Source: an uncultured Sediminibacterium sp. (GTDB taxonomy: Bacteria > Bacteroidota > Bacteroidia > Chitinophagales > Chitinophagaceae). From it: a DNA stretch of 64,000 bases. The stretch is taken from positions 62,001 to 126,000 of the forward strand of contig NZ_CAMLMJ010000008.1 in assembly GCF_946481145.1 (NCBI RefSeq). The letters are read 5' to 3'. Shown piece after piece: positions 27,059 through 37,248 of this stretch. The notes below the pieces were generated by a model, which saw nothing but the letters and a program-made list of their open reading frames with translations, was not told where the DNA came from and did not search any database. Numbering within the stretch: position 1 is the first letter of the stretch; every line of letters begins with the position of its first letter. The position numbers and the translations under genes were made by a program.

Positions 27059-29167
27059 TTATGCGAATGTTATCTCATCCGCAAACGGCATTTTTCTGAA
27101 ACGTTTTCCTGTGGCAGCAAACAAGGCATTAGCCAGTGCCGGGGCAATTGGTGGTAATCCCGGCTCTCCCAAACCTGTTGGATCCTCTTCTGATGGCACA
27201 AATCCTACCACAACATCCAAAGGCGTATTCTTCATCCTGACAAAATTATAAGGCCCGAAATTGGTCTGCATAGCTGCACCCTGCTGGAATGTTAGTTTTG
27301 TGTACATGGCATGACCAAGTCCATCTACCACTGCACCCTGTACCTGATTTTCTGCACCACTCAGGTTAACTACTTTACCACAATTCACCGCACAATACAC
27401 TTTGGTGACTCTCGGCTTGCCTTTATCCATTTTTATTTCAACTACCTGTGCTACATAACTATTAAAAGAAAACCAGGTAGAAAATCCACGATACGTATTG
27501 GCTGGTGTTTTACCCCAATTACTCATTTTCGCCACCAACTCCACAACACTGATAAATTTATCCGGATCATATGCGAGTCTGCCTACGGGTTGCTCTTTAG
27601 CCTTCCTGAATAACTCGAGTCTGAACGCTACCGGATCTTTTTTCAATTCCGTTGCTACTTCATCCATAAAACTCTCGTTGGCAAATGCCTGCACATTATG
27701 TGTTGGTGCTCTCCATGGCCCTGTAGGAATATTGGTTGGCAAACTATGACTTTCAATGCGAAGATTTTTTAAAGCTCCAGCGGGGTAAGTATCCGGACTT
27801 CTGCCATTGCTCAAACAGGCAAAAGACTGTTGCCATGCTTCGAGGTTTCCGTCTTTGATGGCTGCTTTAAAACGAAACATTCCACTGGCGCGATAAAAAT
27901 CGTTTTGCATATCATCTTCACGGGTCCACTGAACCTGTACCGGACACTGTGCTGCCTGAGAAATGAGTGCCGCCTCGATTCCATTATCGGGTCTGAGTTT
28001 TCTTCCAAAGCCCCCGCCCTGCCTTGGTAATCCAAGGGCAATATTTGCAACGGGAATATTCAACTCCCTCGCAACTGATGAAACCAGGTTTTGTGGAACC
28101 TGTGTAGGTCCATATAGTTCAGCCTTCCCGTCTCTCACATCTGCATAAAAATTCAAAGGCTCCATTTGGGCATGGGATAATACCGGTACTTCATAATACA
28201 CATCTAACTGTTTTGTTGCAGCAGACATGGCAGTATCTACATCACCATCATTGCGGTTTGGCGTTGCCGCAGGTTTGTTTAATAATTCCCTGAAACTTTT
28301 ATCATGATCAGTCGTACTTTCCAACTTTGCGGCATCTTCCCAATTGATCTTTAATGCATTTCTACCTTTTATCGCAGCCCAGGTTGATGAGGCTAATACC
28401 GCCACACTATTTTTAACCTGCACTACCTTCTTTACTCCATTAACTTTCAATGCTGCACTATCATCGAAAGACTGTAGTTTTTTTCCATGTGCAGGTGGTC
28501 GGGCAACTACCGCGAATAACATCCCCTCTCTTCTTGTATCTATGCCAAACAAAGGTTTCCCTGTTACGATGGCTTTTGCATCTACATCTTTTACCTTGGT
28601 ACCGATGAGTGTAAAATCTTTTGCCTCTTTCAAAGGAATATTCGCCGGTATGGGCATAGATGCTGCCTTACTGGCTAACTCACCATAAGAAAGTTTTTTT
28701 CCGGAAGTTTTATTCACCACAAAACCTCCTTCAGCATAACAATCTGCTGCTGCAACTCCCCATGTATCTGCCGCTGCTGCTATTAATAAAACACGTGCGG
28801 TAGCACCTGCTTTTCTGAGGGGTGCATAACGGCTACGGATAGCTCCGCTTCCACCTGTGGTTTGACTACCGTATTTCGCATCCAATGGTGCAATTTCTAC
28901 TTCCACTTTTTGCCAGTCAACATTCATCTCTTCTGCAATCAGCATCACCAATGAAGTTTTTACACCCTGACCAATTTCAGGATTGGGCGCAAGCAGGGTT
29001 ATTTTACCGTCAGGTGTGATTTTAATAAAAGCATTTGGCGTAAATGCGGTATCCTCCAATTGTTCTTCCTGATTGCGGCCCAAAGATGAGAACCCTACCA
29101 GCATACCGCCACCAGCGATCATGCTTACCCTTAGGAAATTTCTTCTGCTTACTGATGGTATACTCAT
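27059..29167 (-). CDS. Molybdenum hydroxylase large subunit, IorB type (copy 1)
   Basis: 702 residues, xanthine oxidase family catalytic subunit of the isoquinoline 1-oxidoreductase / aldehyde dehydrogenase kind. It begins with a twin-arginine signal ([19 protein letters not shown]), unusual for the wider family but typical of IorB. Cofactor-binding parts include [40 protein letters not shown] and the C-terminal [17 protein letters not shown], whose Glu is the expected base. The small subunit overlaps its start by 4 nt. Likely periplasmic; substrate (aldehyde or N-heterocycle) unknown. Confidence 0.93.
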   Translation of the reverse strand: MSIPSVSRRNFLRVSMIAGGGMLVGFSSLGRNQEEQLEDTAFTPNAFIKITPDGKITLLAPNPEIGQGVKTSLVMLIAEEMNVDWQKVEVEIAPLDAKYGSQTTGGSGAIRSRYAPLRKAGATARVLLIAAAADTWGVAAADCYAEGGFVVNKTSGKKLSYGELASKAASMPIPANIPLKEAKDFTLIGTKVKDVDAKAIVTGKPLFGIDTRREGMLFAVVARPPAHGKKLQSFDDSAALKVNGVKKVVQVKNSVAVLASSTWAAIKGRNALKINWEDAAKLESTTDHDKSFRELLNKPAATPNRNDGDVDTAMSAATKQLDVYYEVPVLSHAQMEPLNFYADVRDGKAELYGPTQVPQNLVSSVARELNIPVANIALGLPRQGGGFGRKLRPDNGIEAALISQAAQCPVQVQWTREDDMQNDFYRASGMFRFKAAIKDGNLEAWQQSFACLSNGRSPDTYPAGALKNLRIESHSLPTNIPTGPWRAPTHNVQAFANESFMDEVATELKKDPVAFRLELFRKAKEQPVGRLAYDPDKFISVVELVAKMSNWGKTPANTYRGFSTWFSFNSYVAQVVEIKMDKGKPRVTKVYCAVNCGKVVNLSGAENQVQGAVVDGLGHAMYTKLTFQQGAAMQTNFGPYNFVRMKNTPLDVVVGFVPSEEDPTGLGEPGLPPIAPALANALFAATGKRFRKMPFADEITFA

Positions 29168-29628
29168 AACTTACCTCCTTTTGATGCAGCCAGGTGAATG
29201 GCTTTACGTATGCGAACATTGGTACCGCAACGGCAAATATTGGTGATGGTTGAATCAATTTCTTCGTCGCTTGGATTAGGATTTTTCTTCAGCAATGCCA
29301 CAGCCGCCATGATCTGCCCCGACTGACAATAACCACATTGTGCAACATCCATTTCTACCCAGGCCTGCTGCACCGGATGGTCTCCTTTTTCACTCAATCC
29401 TTCAATGGTTATTACTTTACCAGTACCTATGGCTGCTATTGGTAACTGACAGGAACGTGCCGGACTACCATTTAGATGTACGGTACATGCACCACATTGC
29501 GCAACACCACAACCATATTTGGTACCTACTAAATTCAAATGATCTCTTAATACCCATAATAATGGGGTATCAGCATCTGCTTCAACAGATACTTGTTTGT
29601 TGTTTACTGTTAAAGTATATTTTGGCAT
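29164..29628 (-). CDS. Molybdenum hydroxylase 2Fe-2S subunit, IorA type (copy 1)
   Basis: 154 residues. The plant-type ferredoxin domain has [17 protein letters not shown] with a later Cys in ARSCQLP. The all-helical second cluster domain has [18 protein letters not shown] and [15 protein letters not shown]. There is no own signal peptide, so it probably crosses the membrane bound to the Tat-tagged large subunit. Its stop and the iorB1 start share ATGA, implying translational coupling. 128 nt separate it from the moaCB stop upstream. Confidence 0.95.
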   Translation of the reverse strand: MPKYTLTVNNKQVSVEADADTPLLWVLRDHLNLVGTKYGCGVAQCGACTVHLNGSPARSCQLPIAAIGTGKVITIEGLSEKGDHPVQQAWVEMDVAQCGYCQSGQIMAAVALLKKNPNPSDEEIDSTITNICRCGTNVRIRKAIHLAASKGGKL

Positions 29629-29756
29629 AAAAGTGAAGGATTTAACGCTTGTGTAAACTAAGCATATTCATAGAAAAAGAAAAGTCTAATACCTTAAAAT
29701 CGGTCAATCCCCTTTCCAAACAACTGTTTCACAAGAATGTTTACTAATTGGCAACC

Positions 29757-30668
29757 CTAGCTATGACGCTCGCCTTTTGCAACTGAAAACAAATGCAATA
29801 CCTGCGGGAAAATAGCATCCATTGTTTCCTTCACCCCTTTTACAGAACCAGGAAGCGTAATTACCAGCGTGTTTTTAACATAACCCGCTACTCCTCTCGA
29901 CAACATAGCATAAGGAGTTCTTTGTTGTCCATAATTCCTGGCTACTTCCATAATACCGGGAACCTGTCTGTCTAATAAAGGTTCAATAGCATCAGGTGTA
30001 ACATCTCTTGGAGAAAGTCCTGTACCTCCCGTAAACAAAACAAGTTGTATATCATCCTGTACATGAGCATGCAACAGGTCCTGTATTTGTTGCACATTAT
30101 CCGGTAATACAGTATATGCTTTTACCTGTAAACCCAATTGTTCCATCCTTTGAACAATTGACTTACCTGATTGATCTTCCGCTTTGCCTGCCGATACAGC
30201 ATCGGAACAAACCACCACTGCACAAGTAACTGATCCTGCCTCAACTGGTAAACGATCAGACTTACCTCCTTTTTTCTCCACCAATCTGATATTGGTAATT
30301 TCAACACCTTTATCCAAAGGCTTGAGCATATCATACATAGTAAGAGCCGTAACAGCAGCTCCATGCATGGCTTCCACTTCTACACCGGTTTTATAGATGG
30401 TATGCACTTCCACAGTTACCTGAATAGTCAACCCAATTATATCATGTCTGATGGCAGCAAATTCTATGGGCAAAGGATGGCAATCAGGAATCACATCACT
30501 CGTTTTCTTGATGGCCAATAATCCGGCAGCTCTGGAAAATTCAAATACATCACCTTTAGGAACCTGTTTATTCCTGATGGCATCAATCGTCTCCTGTTTT
30601 GAAACAGTAATCGTAGCTGATGCGATGGCTTGTCTGAGTGTATTCGATTTCGATGTTATATCTACCAT
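29757..30668 (-). CDS. moaCB: Bifunctional molybdenum cofactor protein, MoaC-MoaB/MogA fusion
   Basis: 303 residues from the ATG at 30668, just 2 nt after the moaE stop. The N-terminal half (about 1-150) is MoaC: KGDVFEFSRAAGLLAIKKTS, IPDCHPLPIEFA, VEVEAMHGAAVTALTMYDML and EKKGGKSDR. MoaC forms cyclic pyranopterin monophosphate from the MoaA product. The C-terminal half is MoaB/MogA: VVVCSDAVSAGKAEDQSG, LVLFTGGTGLSPRDVTPDAI and LVITLPGSVKGVKETMDAIF, which adenylylates molybdopterin before Mo insertion. Such fusions are known in other bacteria. It links an early and a late step in one polypeptide. Confidence 0.95.
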   Translation of the reverse strand: MVDITSKSNTLRQAIASATITVSKQETIDAIRNKQVPKGDVFEFSRAAGLLAIKKTSDVIPDCHPLPIEFAAIRHDIIGLTIQVTVEVHTIYKTGVEVEAMHGAAVTALTMYDMLKPLDKGVEITNIRLVEKKGGKSDRLPVEAGSVTCAVVVCSDAVSAGKAEDQSGKSIVQRMEQLGLQVKAYTVLPDNVQQIQDLLHAHVQDDIQLVLFTGGTGLSPRDVTPDAIEPLLDRQVPGIMEVARNYGQQRTPYAMLSRGVAGYVKNTLVITLPGSVKGVKETMDAIFPQVLHLFSVAKGERHS

Positions 30669-30670
30669 AA

Positions 30671-31120
30671 TTATTGATTCACTTTCCACTGATGTGTTTC
30701 GTCTGTAAATATCTCGGCACCCCATACCGGCAATTCCGCCTTTATCCTTTCCACCAATTCATTACAAGCTTCTATTGCAGGCTTTCGATGAGCAGATGAA
30801 GTAAATACAAACAAACATATTTCCCCAACAGCAACCCTGCCTAAACTATGGTAAACATGCATACACGTAAGTGGATATTTCTCAAATACTGATTCACGGA
30901 TTTCATGCATTTTCTGCAAAGCCATTTCCTCATAGCTGGTATATTCTATTGCTGCAACCTGCTTCCCATTTATTTCATCAGCCCTAACCTGACCAAGAAA
31001 AATGCTATGTCCGCCGATATTTGTCTTCGAACTGTGCTTTTGAATACTGTCTGCAATAAATGCAGCAGGAATAGCACCCTGCAGGAAAATATTTTTAATT
31101 TTTGTCTCTTTCATACTCAT
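30671..31120 (-). CDS. moaE: Molybdopterin synthase catalytic subunit
   Basis: About 149 residues from the ATG at 31120, 1 nt after the moeB stop; a second ATG at 31114 is also possible. MoaE takes sulfur from thiocarboxylated MoaD to turn cPMP into molybdopterin. Marks are GGHSIFLGQVRADEINGK, EYTSYEEMALQKM, SLGRVAVGEICLFVF, and SSAHRKPAIEACNELVERIK with the active-site Arg/Lys region, then LPVWGAEIF. Confidence 0.95.
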   Translation of the reverse strand: MSMKETKIKNIFLQGAIPAAFIADSIQKHSSKTNIGGHSIFLGQVRADEINGKQVAAIEYTSYEEMALQKMHEIRESVFEKYPLTCMHVYHSLGRVAVGEICLFVFTSSAHRKPAIEACNELVERIKAELPVWGAEIFTDETHQWKVNQ

Positions 31121-31121
31121 A

Positions 31122-32246
31122 CTACTTCCATTCGCGAAACTGTTTCCAGGCAAGAATACCTCCCTGTAAACTTACTATAGTTTTTGACTTATCCAGTACC
31201 TGCGCTAATTGACTTACTGCCTGCCGGCTCCTTTTACCTGACTGACAAAATACAACAATCTTCTGTTGGGTAAGCACCTGATAGTCTGTTAATAGTTTTG
31301 TAAGTGGTATTCTGTAGTGTTCAAATTCATTTACTGCGGGTAATTCGTGCAATTCTCTTACATCCACTATGGCCATATCATCCAAACCAAGCCAATCTTC
31401 AAAAGTAGTCGCATCTATTTCGTTTGTCACAGGCAAAGCATTACAGAGCCAGTTATAATCAGTTTGTTCGAATGCAGCAATATCTTTAGGAATAAGCTCA
31501 TGCGTATGCTTAACAGGGAGAATGTTAACCGTGTAAAACTGATTACTCATCGCATTAAAAGTAAGCAACTGATTCACCAATGGTGTTCCCAGTCCGGTTA
31601 GCAGCTTAATGACTTCATTAGCCTGCATGGAACCGATAATACCGGGCAATACTCCTACCACCCCCGCATCTGCACAATTTAATACTTCAGTTTCTTGCGG
31701 TGGTTGGGGAAACAGGTCTCTGTAATTTGAAGATCTTTCCCCATTTTCAAGCATATAATTAAATACTGCCACCTGCCCTTCAAACCTCGAAACAGCTCCA
31801 TACACAAGCACTTTATTCATCAGCACACAGGCGTCATTGATCATATACCTGGTAGCAAAATTGTCTGAGCCATCCAGTACAATATCAAAGTCGGCCAGCA
31901 CTTCCAAAAGATTTGAACTCGTCAATATTTTCGGAAAAACCTGTATATCTATTTCGGGATTTAATGCACGCAAATAAAAGGCTGCCGTTTCTGCTTTGTT
32001 TTTACCTATATCATTGGTTTGAAATAAAATCTGTCGATGCAAATTACTCAACGACACAGTATCACCATCTGCAATACCAATAACACCTACGCCCGCACCA
32101 GTTAAATATTGTAGTGCCGGACAGCCAAGTCCACCAGCCCCAATTACCAGCACCCGGGCTTCAGACAATTGCTGTTGGGCAGCAATCCCAAACCCCGGTA
32201 GCATCATTTGACGCTGGTAACGTTCATATGAAAATGTTTTATTCAT
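31122..32246 (-). CDS. moeB: MoaD-activating E1-like adenylyltransferase with rhodanese domain
   Basis: 374 residues from the ATG at 32246. Residues about 1-245 are the ThiF/MoeB domain: YERYQRQMMLPGFG, VLVIGAGGLGCPALQYL, IADGDTVSLSNLHRQILF, DIVLDGSDNFATRY and CADAGVVGVLPGIIGS. The C-terminal about 100 residues are a rhodanese domain, MAIVDVRELHEL with the active Cys in VVFCQSGKRSRQAVSQL. The fusion can both adenylate MoaD and deliver sulfur. A strong Shine-Dalgarno (aggaggata) lies inside the last moaD codons, which decides this start. Confidence 0.94.
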   Translation of the reverse strand: MNKTFSYERYQRQMMLPGFGIAAQQQLSEARVLVIGAGGLGCPALQYLTGAGVGVIGIADGDTVSLSNLHRQILFQTNDIGKNKAETAAFYLRALNPEIDIQVFPKILTSSNLLEVLADFDIVLDGSDNFATRYMINDACVLMNKVLVYGAVSRFEGQVAVFNYMLENGERSSNYRDLFPQPPQETEVLNCADAGVVGVLPGIIGSMQANEVIKLLTGLGTPLVNQLLTFNAMSNQFYTVNILPVKHTHELIPKDIAAFEQTDYNWLCNALPVTNEIDATTFEDWLGLDDMAIVDVRELHELPAVNEFEHYRIPLTKLLTDYQVLTQQKIVVFCQSGKRSRQAVSQLAQVLDKSKTIVSLQGGILAWKQFREWK

Positions 32247-32247
32247 A

Positions 32248-32481
32248 TTATCCTCCTGAGAATGGTGGCAATAATGCAACAATGCTGTTTTCCTTTAATA
32301 CACTGTTTTCTTTTATTATCTCCTGGTTAATGGCCACCACAAATTTCGCTCCATTCAGCACAGGGTATTTCTCTTTCAGGGCGGCTATTAAAGATGCTGA
32401 ATCCACAAAACCTTCCATACTGATTCGTGCCGTACCAATCAGCTCAACAAGTTGTCCAAATAAAAGAATCTCTGTTTTCAT
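32248..32481 (-). CDS. moaD: Molybdopterin synthase sulfur carrier subunit
   Basis: 77 residues with a ubiquitin-like fold and the C-terminal Gly-Gly (ALLPPFSGG) that is adenylated and thiocarboxylated. Other conserved parts are EILLFGQLVELIG and FVVAINQEIIKENSVL. Its stop is 1 nt from the moeB start. Confidence 0.94.
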   Translation of the reverse strand: MKTEILLFGQLVELIGTARISMEGFVDSASLIAALKEKYPVLNGAKFVVAINQEIIKENSVLKENSIVALLPPFSGG

Positions 32482-32517
32482 ATCATCTGCTTAATCAAAT
32501 GAATATTCCTGTATAAT

Positions 32518-33255
32518 TCAGGCTCCTGTAAACAATAATTTATACGCGGCTATCACTAACACAACGGCCAATATCTTTTTCATCACGGTTTGTTTAAATT
32601 TCATAGCACCAAAATAAGCCCCTACAACTCCTCCTGCAAATGCAATACCTACATATGCATACATATCTGAACTGAACGCAATCCCTTTTGTTAACTGTCC
32701 CAATAATCCCGATACAGAATTCAAAAAAATAAAGAGCGCACTAATGGCAGCAGTTTGCTTTTGATCCGTCCAATGAAACAAAATCAACAGTGGTGATAAA
32801 ATAATTCCGCCACCAATTCCTATCATACCCGATAGTAAACCAATGGTGCCACCCATTAATAAAGCTCCAGTAAAATTAGCCTGCTTTAATTCCTGTTCTG
32901 CTTTTTTTACAGGCATCAACATGCGTATAACAGAAAAAACCAGCAGTACCCCAAGTATCTTTTTATAAATGAATGAATCAATGGTGATCAACCCTCCCAC
33001 AAATGCCATTGGCACTGATGCCAAAGCCAATGGGAGAAACACTTTCCACACAAAATGCTTACCCCGGTAAAACTGAAGAAATGCGGTAAGTGAAACAAAG
33101 AGATTAAGTAATAGAGCTGTTGGTTTCATTACTTCCGGAGCTATACTGAATATAGCCATCAGTGCTAAATACCCACTCGCACCTCCATGCCCTACCGAGG
33201 CATAGAGAAATGCAATTACCAGTAATAAAATATAAAATAAGAATACGCTATCCAT
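32518..33255 (-). CDS. TSUP-family (TauE/SafE) membrane transporter
   Basis: 245 residues with about eight membrane helices. The two half-repeats show FLYASVGHGGASGYLALMAI and GGTIGLLSGMIGIGGGIILS, hallmark glycine-rich motifs of the family. TSUP proteins move sulfite, sulfonates or other oxyanions and sulfur compounds. Its place inside a molybdenum cofactor operon suggests export of a sulfur by-product or oxyanion uptake, but this is inference; no modABC is present in the window. Confidence 0.88.
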   Translation of the reverse strand: MDSVFLFYILLLVIAFLYASVGHGGASGYLALMAIFSIAPEVMKPTALLLNLFVSLTAFLQFYRGKHFVWKVFLPLALASVPMAFVGGLITIDSFIYKKILGVLLVFSVIRMLMPVKKAEQELKQANFTGALLMGGTIGLLSGMIGIGGGIILSPLLILFHWTDQKQTAAISALFIFLNSVSGLLGQLTKGIAFSSDMYAYVGIAFAGGVVGAYFGAMKFKQTVMKKILAVVLVIAAYKLLFTGA

Positions 33256-33263
33256 GCTGACGA

Positions 33264-34448
33264 TTATACAGGTAAGAGATGAATAGTTACTAATGCTCCT
33301 TCCTCACAAACTGTTATATCTTCCGGTATTTCAATCAAACAGTTTGCTGTTGCAAAAGATCTCATCCGATATGATTCCTGTGCTGCAAGCTGTGAAACTT
33401 TTTCTCCATCATAATAGCCTTTCAGAAAATGTGTAAGTCCGGTATTTTTTTTGAATGACCCGGCTAATGGTACCTTTTGCACCGGCAGCGCAGTTTTGCC
33501 AGTAATCATGGAGGAGATAACTGGTAATACATACATATAAAAACAGGTAAGTACTGAAGACGGGTTTCCCGGCAATCCAAACACCAATTTTTGTGCTTTC
33601 GTTCCAAAAAAAAAGGGTTTTCCTGGTTTTTGTTTTAGTTTATGAAACTGTTTGGTAATATCGCATCGCTGTGCTGCTTCCAGTACAAAATCATAATCAC
33701 CCACACTAACTCCACCTGTCAACAGTATAATATCACTTTCCTGAATAGCTTCCTGCAATTGTCGGGTAAGCAACTCTAAAACATCTGGTGCTTTGCGTAT
33801 TTGTATATCAGTTAACCCAGCTTGTTGCAATACGGCTGTTAGTGTATAAGAGTTTGCATCATACACCTGCCCATATTCAAGTTTCTCACCGGGCATTTGC
33901 AATTCATTTCCGGTAATGATAATGGTAACTTTTGGCCGACAGGGAACGGGTACCTGCGTAATACCCATACCAGCAAGAAAACCAAGGGCAGCAGGGCTTA
34001 ATATTGTACCCGCAGCCAATGCCAGTTCTCCTGCCTTTACTTCTGATCCCTGCAACCGAACATTACTACCGCGCAATAACTGATCGTCCAATATTGTTAA
34101 CCTGCCATTGGTAATATGTACTTTTTCCTGCATCACCACGGTATCAGCCCCATTGGGTACCGCAGCTCCGGTAAAAATACGTACCGCATTTACCGGCTCC
34201 ACCGTGAAGACTGTTTGATTTCCCGCAGCCATCTCTCCTTTTACTTCCAGTAGAAGATTATCTTTCCAATTATCATAACTAAATGCATATCCATCCATAG
34301 ATGACTGAGGATAAGCTGGTATGTCTACCGGAGCAATAATATCTGCCGATAACCTCAGCCCAACAGCATCCTGCAGTTTCATCTCTACAGTTGAAACTGA
34401 CGGAATATTTTGTTGAATGATTGTTCTGGCTTCTGATACACTGATCAT
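33264..34448 (-). CDS. moeA: Molybdopterin molybdenumtransferase
   Basis: 394 residues. MoeA inserts molybdate into adenylylated molybdopterin. Visible parts are VSEARTIIQQNIPSV, IPAYPQSSMDGYAF, VRIFTGAAVPNGADTVVMQE, VTIIITGNEL, ILLTGGVSVGDYDFV and VFGLPGNPSSVLTCFYMYV. It is 8 nt from the TSUP gene and 30 nt after moaA. Confidence 0.96.
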   Translation of the reverse strand: MISVSEARTIIQQNIPSVSTVEMKLQDAVGLRLSADIIAPVDIPAYPQSSMDGYAFSYDNWKDNLLLEVKGEMAAGNQTVFTVEPVNAVRIFTGAAVPNGADTVVMQEKVHITNGRLTILDDQLLRGSNVRLQGSEVKAGELALAAGTILSPAALGFLAGMGITQVPVPCRPKVTIIITGNELQMPGEKLEYGQVYDANSYTLTAVLQQAGLTDIQIRKAPDVLELLTRQLQEAIQESDIILLTGGVSVGDYDFVLEAAQRCDITKQFHKLKQKPGKPFFFGTKAQKLVFGLPGNPSSVLTCFYMYVLPVISSMITGKTALPVQKVPLAGSFKKNTGLTHFLKGYYDGEKVSQLAAQESYRMRSFATANCLIEIPEDITVCEEGALVTIHLLPV

Positions 34449-34478
34449 AGTCTGTCGAAATATTTATCAATCGGTTGA

Positions 34479-35459
34479 TTAACCACCAATGGTGATCATA
34501 CTTCTGTTTTTAATACTATCGGCTTCCAGCTTTGCATAATCTTCTGTAAACTGACCACCTAGTTTTGCCGCTTTTGCCGCAATGGATTGATGAATCAAAG
34601 GCAATACAGCATCGCCGTTTCTTAATGGCGTCAATAAGTCTATTTCATCTTTTGAGAACAGGCAGTTTTTAATTTTCCCATCGGCTGTTAGCCTGATACG
34701 ATTGCAATCGCCACAGAAATGCGCACTCATGGTACTGATAACGGCAAATGTACCCTGATGCCCAGGCACCATAAATTTTTTCGCAGTATCATGTTTATCG
34801 GACTGCAGCGGTATAAAATCAAATTTTTCACCGATTACACCTAACATTTCATCCATGGTAAAAACCTTATCGCTGTTCCAGCTGTTGCCGCTGAAGGGCA
34901 TGAACTCAATAAATCGCACATGAATAGGATGGTCTTTTGTCCAGGTAATAAAATCATTGATTTCCGAATCATTGATACCCCGCATAACAACTACATTCAC
35001 TTTCGTATGAAAGCCATTTACGATCATCAGTTCAATATTTTTTTGAACTATTTCAAACTGATCACGCTTTGTCAGCAATTGAAATTTATCTGACTGTAAA
35101 GTATCCAAACTGATATTGACAGACTTCACATCAGCTTCCTTTAACACATCCACAAAATCATGCAGGCGGGTTCCATTGGTGGTAATGGTTAAGGTTACAG
35201 GTAATGCTGCAAGTCTTCTGATGATTTCCTTTGCATCTTTCCTAACCAATGGCTCACCACCGGTAAGTCTGATTTTATTGACTCCCTGGCTAACAAATAT
35301 TTTTGCCAGGGCTTCGATCTCCTCTACCTGCATCAGTTGTTGTGCAGACGCAAAGTCATATTCATCCTCCGGCATACAATAAAAGCAACGAAGATTACAA
35401 TTATCCGTCAGCGAAATCCTTAAATAATTATGAACCCTATGATGCGTATCTACAATCAT
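34479..35459 (-). CDS. moaA: GTP 3',8-cyclase
   Basis: 326 residues. The radical-SAM enzyme starts Mo cofactor synthesis by cyclising GTP. The N-terminal cluster motif is NCNLRCFYCMPEDEY; the C-terminal second cluster is FCGDCNRIRLTADGKIKNCL. The tail ends ITIGG, the conserved Gly-Gly that folds into the active site. It overlaps no neighbour but is 4 nt after mocA. Confidence 0.97.
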   Translation of the reverse strand: MIVDTHHRVHNYLRISLTDNCNLRCFYCMPEDEYDFASAQQLMQVEEIEALAKIFVSQGVNKIRLTGGEPLVRKDAKEIIRRLAALPVTLTITTNGTRLHDFVDVLKEADVKSVNISLDTLQSDKFQLLTKRDQFEIVQKNIELMIVNGFHTKVNVVVMRGINDSEINDFITWTKDHPIHVRFIEFMPFSGNSWNSDKVFTMDEMLGVIGEKFDFIPLQSDKHDTAKKFMVPGHQGTFAVISTMSAHFCGDCNRIRLTADGKIKNCLFSKDEIDLLTPLRNGDAVLPLIHQSIAAKAAKLGGQFTEDYAKLEADSIKNRSMITIGG

Positions 35460-35463
35460 GTTT

Positions 35464-36048
35464 TTACAATTTAATCAACCCTTCATAATCTTCTGCTGTA
35501 TCGATATCGATACTTCCAAGTGGAAAGTTAACCAATCCAACCCGTTGCGCATCTTTCTTTAGTAATTGTCTTGCCCCTTTATCACCGCTTAAAGCCATTA
35601 ATTCACCGAAGACTGATTGATGAAATAATACAGGCGTGCCAATAGTATCAGCATATTTACAGGCTATCATTGGTTGATTGGTTCGCATTTGTAAGTCAAT
35701 CATTTCCCTGAATAATTCAGCAGTAATAAAGGGCTGATCACATACTGTTATGATCAATTTATCTACTGTTGGATAATCGCTGACCAGCCTATCTATTCCA
35801 CAATGAATGGAGCTTGCCATACCCTCTTCCCATTTTGAATTAGAAAGAGATATAATCCCACCTTGCTCCAACCTTTCAGCATGATCAGCCTGTACAACCA
35901 AAACAGGACCCGAAGCAAGTTCTTTAGCTGTTTCAATAATTCTGTTGAGCAGCGTCTGTTCCTTAAATACAAGCTGCTGCTTGGGTCTGCCGAGTCTTTT
36001 TGATGCTCCGGCAGCTAAAATCAATACAGCAGTTTCCTTGTTTTTCAT
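35464..36048 (-). CDS. mocA: MobA/MocA-like nucleotidyltransferase, probably molybdopterin cytidylyltransferase
   Basis: 194 residues, GT-A nucleotidyltransferase fold: VLILAAGASKRLGRPKQ, VDKLIITVCDQPFITAELF and GTPVLFHQSVFGELMALSGD-type sequence with KGARQLL. The LAAG start and pairing with xdhC point to MocA, which adds CMP to form molybdopterin cytosine dinucleotide, the cofactor of IorB-type hydroxylases, rather than MobA (GMP). Specificity is inferred from context. Confidence 0.85.
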   Translation of the reverse strand: MKNKETAVLILAAGASKRLGRPKQQLVFKEQTLLNRIIETAKELASGPVLVVQADHAERLEQGGIISLSNSKWEEGMASSIHCGIDRLVSDYPTVDKLIITVCDQPFITAELFREMIDLQMRTNQPMIACKYADTIGTPVLFHQSVFGELMALSGDKGARQLLKKDAQRVGLVNFPLGSIDIDTAEDYEGLIKL

Positions 36049-36055
36049 GAATGAA

Positions 36056-37222
36056 TCAAACAGATGAAGATGAAATAACAGATTGAATAGCTAAATCATC
36101 CCGCTGATGTATAGCATCTTTTTTCTCTCGCAGGGGAAGTGCATTGGAGGAAGTTAATACAGCCTGTATTTCAGCGATGATAGACACCGCAATCTCTTCC
36201 GCCGTTTCAGCGCCAATATTTAATCCAACAGGCCCGTGAATAGCAGTTTGCTGTTTATCTGACAATACAACTCCTCCCTCCTTCAATTCATCCATCATCA
36301 TTTGCATTTTTTTATGTGGCCCTAAAACACCTATATAGGTAACTTCTTTTGTCAACAGTTCTTTTAAGATAGACAGATCATAATTATAGTTGTGCGACAT
36401 CAATACAAACATCGTTCTATGATCTATGGTTACATGCTCCAGTAATTGATTAGCTTTTGCATGAAACACCTGGCAGGAAGGCATAGGAAATCTTTCTTTG
36501 GTAGCATACATGGGTCTGCCATCGATAATGACAGATTGCCAACCTAATATGGATGCCATATTTGCCAATGGAATTACATCATTACCCGCTCCCACAATAA
36601 CCAATGAAACAGAAGGTTGAACCAATTCTGCAAAGATGACCAATTCCTGATCTTTATATTGATGGGAAAAGAATACAGATTTACCTTTTCCCATGGCCTG
36701 AATGCCTTCTTGTATAAACAAGTCTATATCTCGGAAAGGTAGTTGCCCTGACTGTTGATCATCTTCCCCCATCCAAAAACAGGAGCCATACTGTGGCGAT
36801 CTTTTATCTTTTATGGAGAACAAAGTAAACAGTACACTTTTCTGGCGAGCGCCTGTTGCTTTTTCAAGTAATGTAATGATCTCCTGTCCTCTCTCACCCT
36901 GCAATGGTTCAATCAATACCTGAATCACGCCCTGACAACCCAGTCCCATTCCGAATTTAGCATCATCTTCATCAGCAGTATCATAGGTAACCAGCATGGC
37001 TTTTTCAGAAAGGATCACATGAAGTGCTTTTCTGAATGCATCTCCTTCCAGACATCCCCCACTGATAGATCCGGTAAGTTGTCCATCTTCGGTAATCAGC
37101 ATTCTTGCACCCGGTCTTCTATAGGATGACCCTTCCACATGCACCACCGTTGCCAGCGCTGATTTTTTTCCTGCTGACATAGCCTGGTGATACGCATTTA
37201 TAATGGCCAGAATTTCATGCAT
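36056..37222 (-). CDS. xdhC: XdhC/CoxI-family molybdenum cofactor insertion chaperone
   Basis: 388 residues. The N-terminal XdhC_CoxI domain has KKSALATVVHVEGSSYRRPG and GSISGGCLEGDAFRKAL; the C-terminal Rossmann domain has VIVGAGNDVIPLANMASILG and FVLMSHNYNYDLSILKELL, then GVLGPHKK. Family members bind the mature cofactor, sulfurate or deliver it to xanthine-oxidase-type enzymes. Placed between cytochrome c and mocA. Confidence 0.93.
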   Translation of the reverse strand: MHEILAIINAYHQAMSAGKKSALATVVHVEGSSYRRPGARMLITEDGQLTGSISGGCLEGDAFRKALHVILSEKAMLVTYDTADEDDAKFGMGLGCQGVIQVLIEPLQGERGQEIITLLEKATGARQKSVLFTLFSIKDKRSPQYGSCFWMGEDDQQSGQLPFRDIDLFIQEGIQAMGKGKSVFFSHQYKDQELVIFAELVQPSVSLVIVGAGNDVIPLANMASILGWQSVIIDGRPMYATKERFPMPSCQVFHAKANQLLEHVTIDHRTMFVLMSHNYNYDLSILKELLTKEVTYIGVLGPHKKMQMMMDELKEGGVVLSDKQQTAIHGPVGLNIGAETAEEIAVSIIAEIQAVLTSSNALPLREKKDAIHQRDDLAIQSVISSSSV

Positions 37223-37248
37223 GATACTAAATAAGAGAAGCTACTGTT

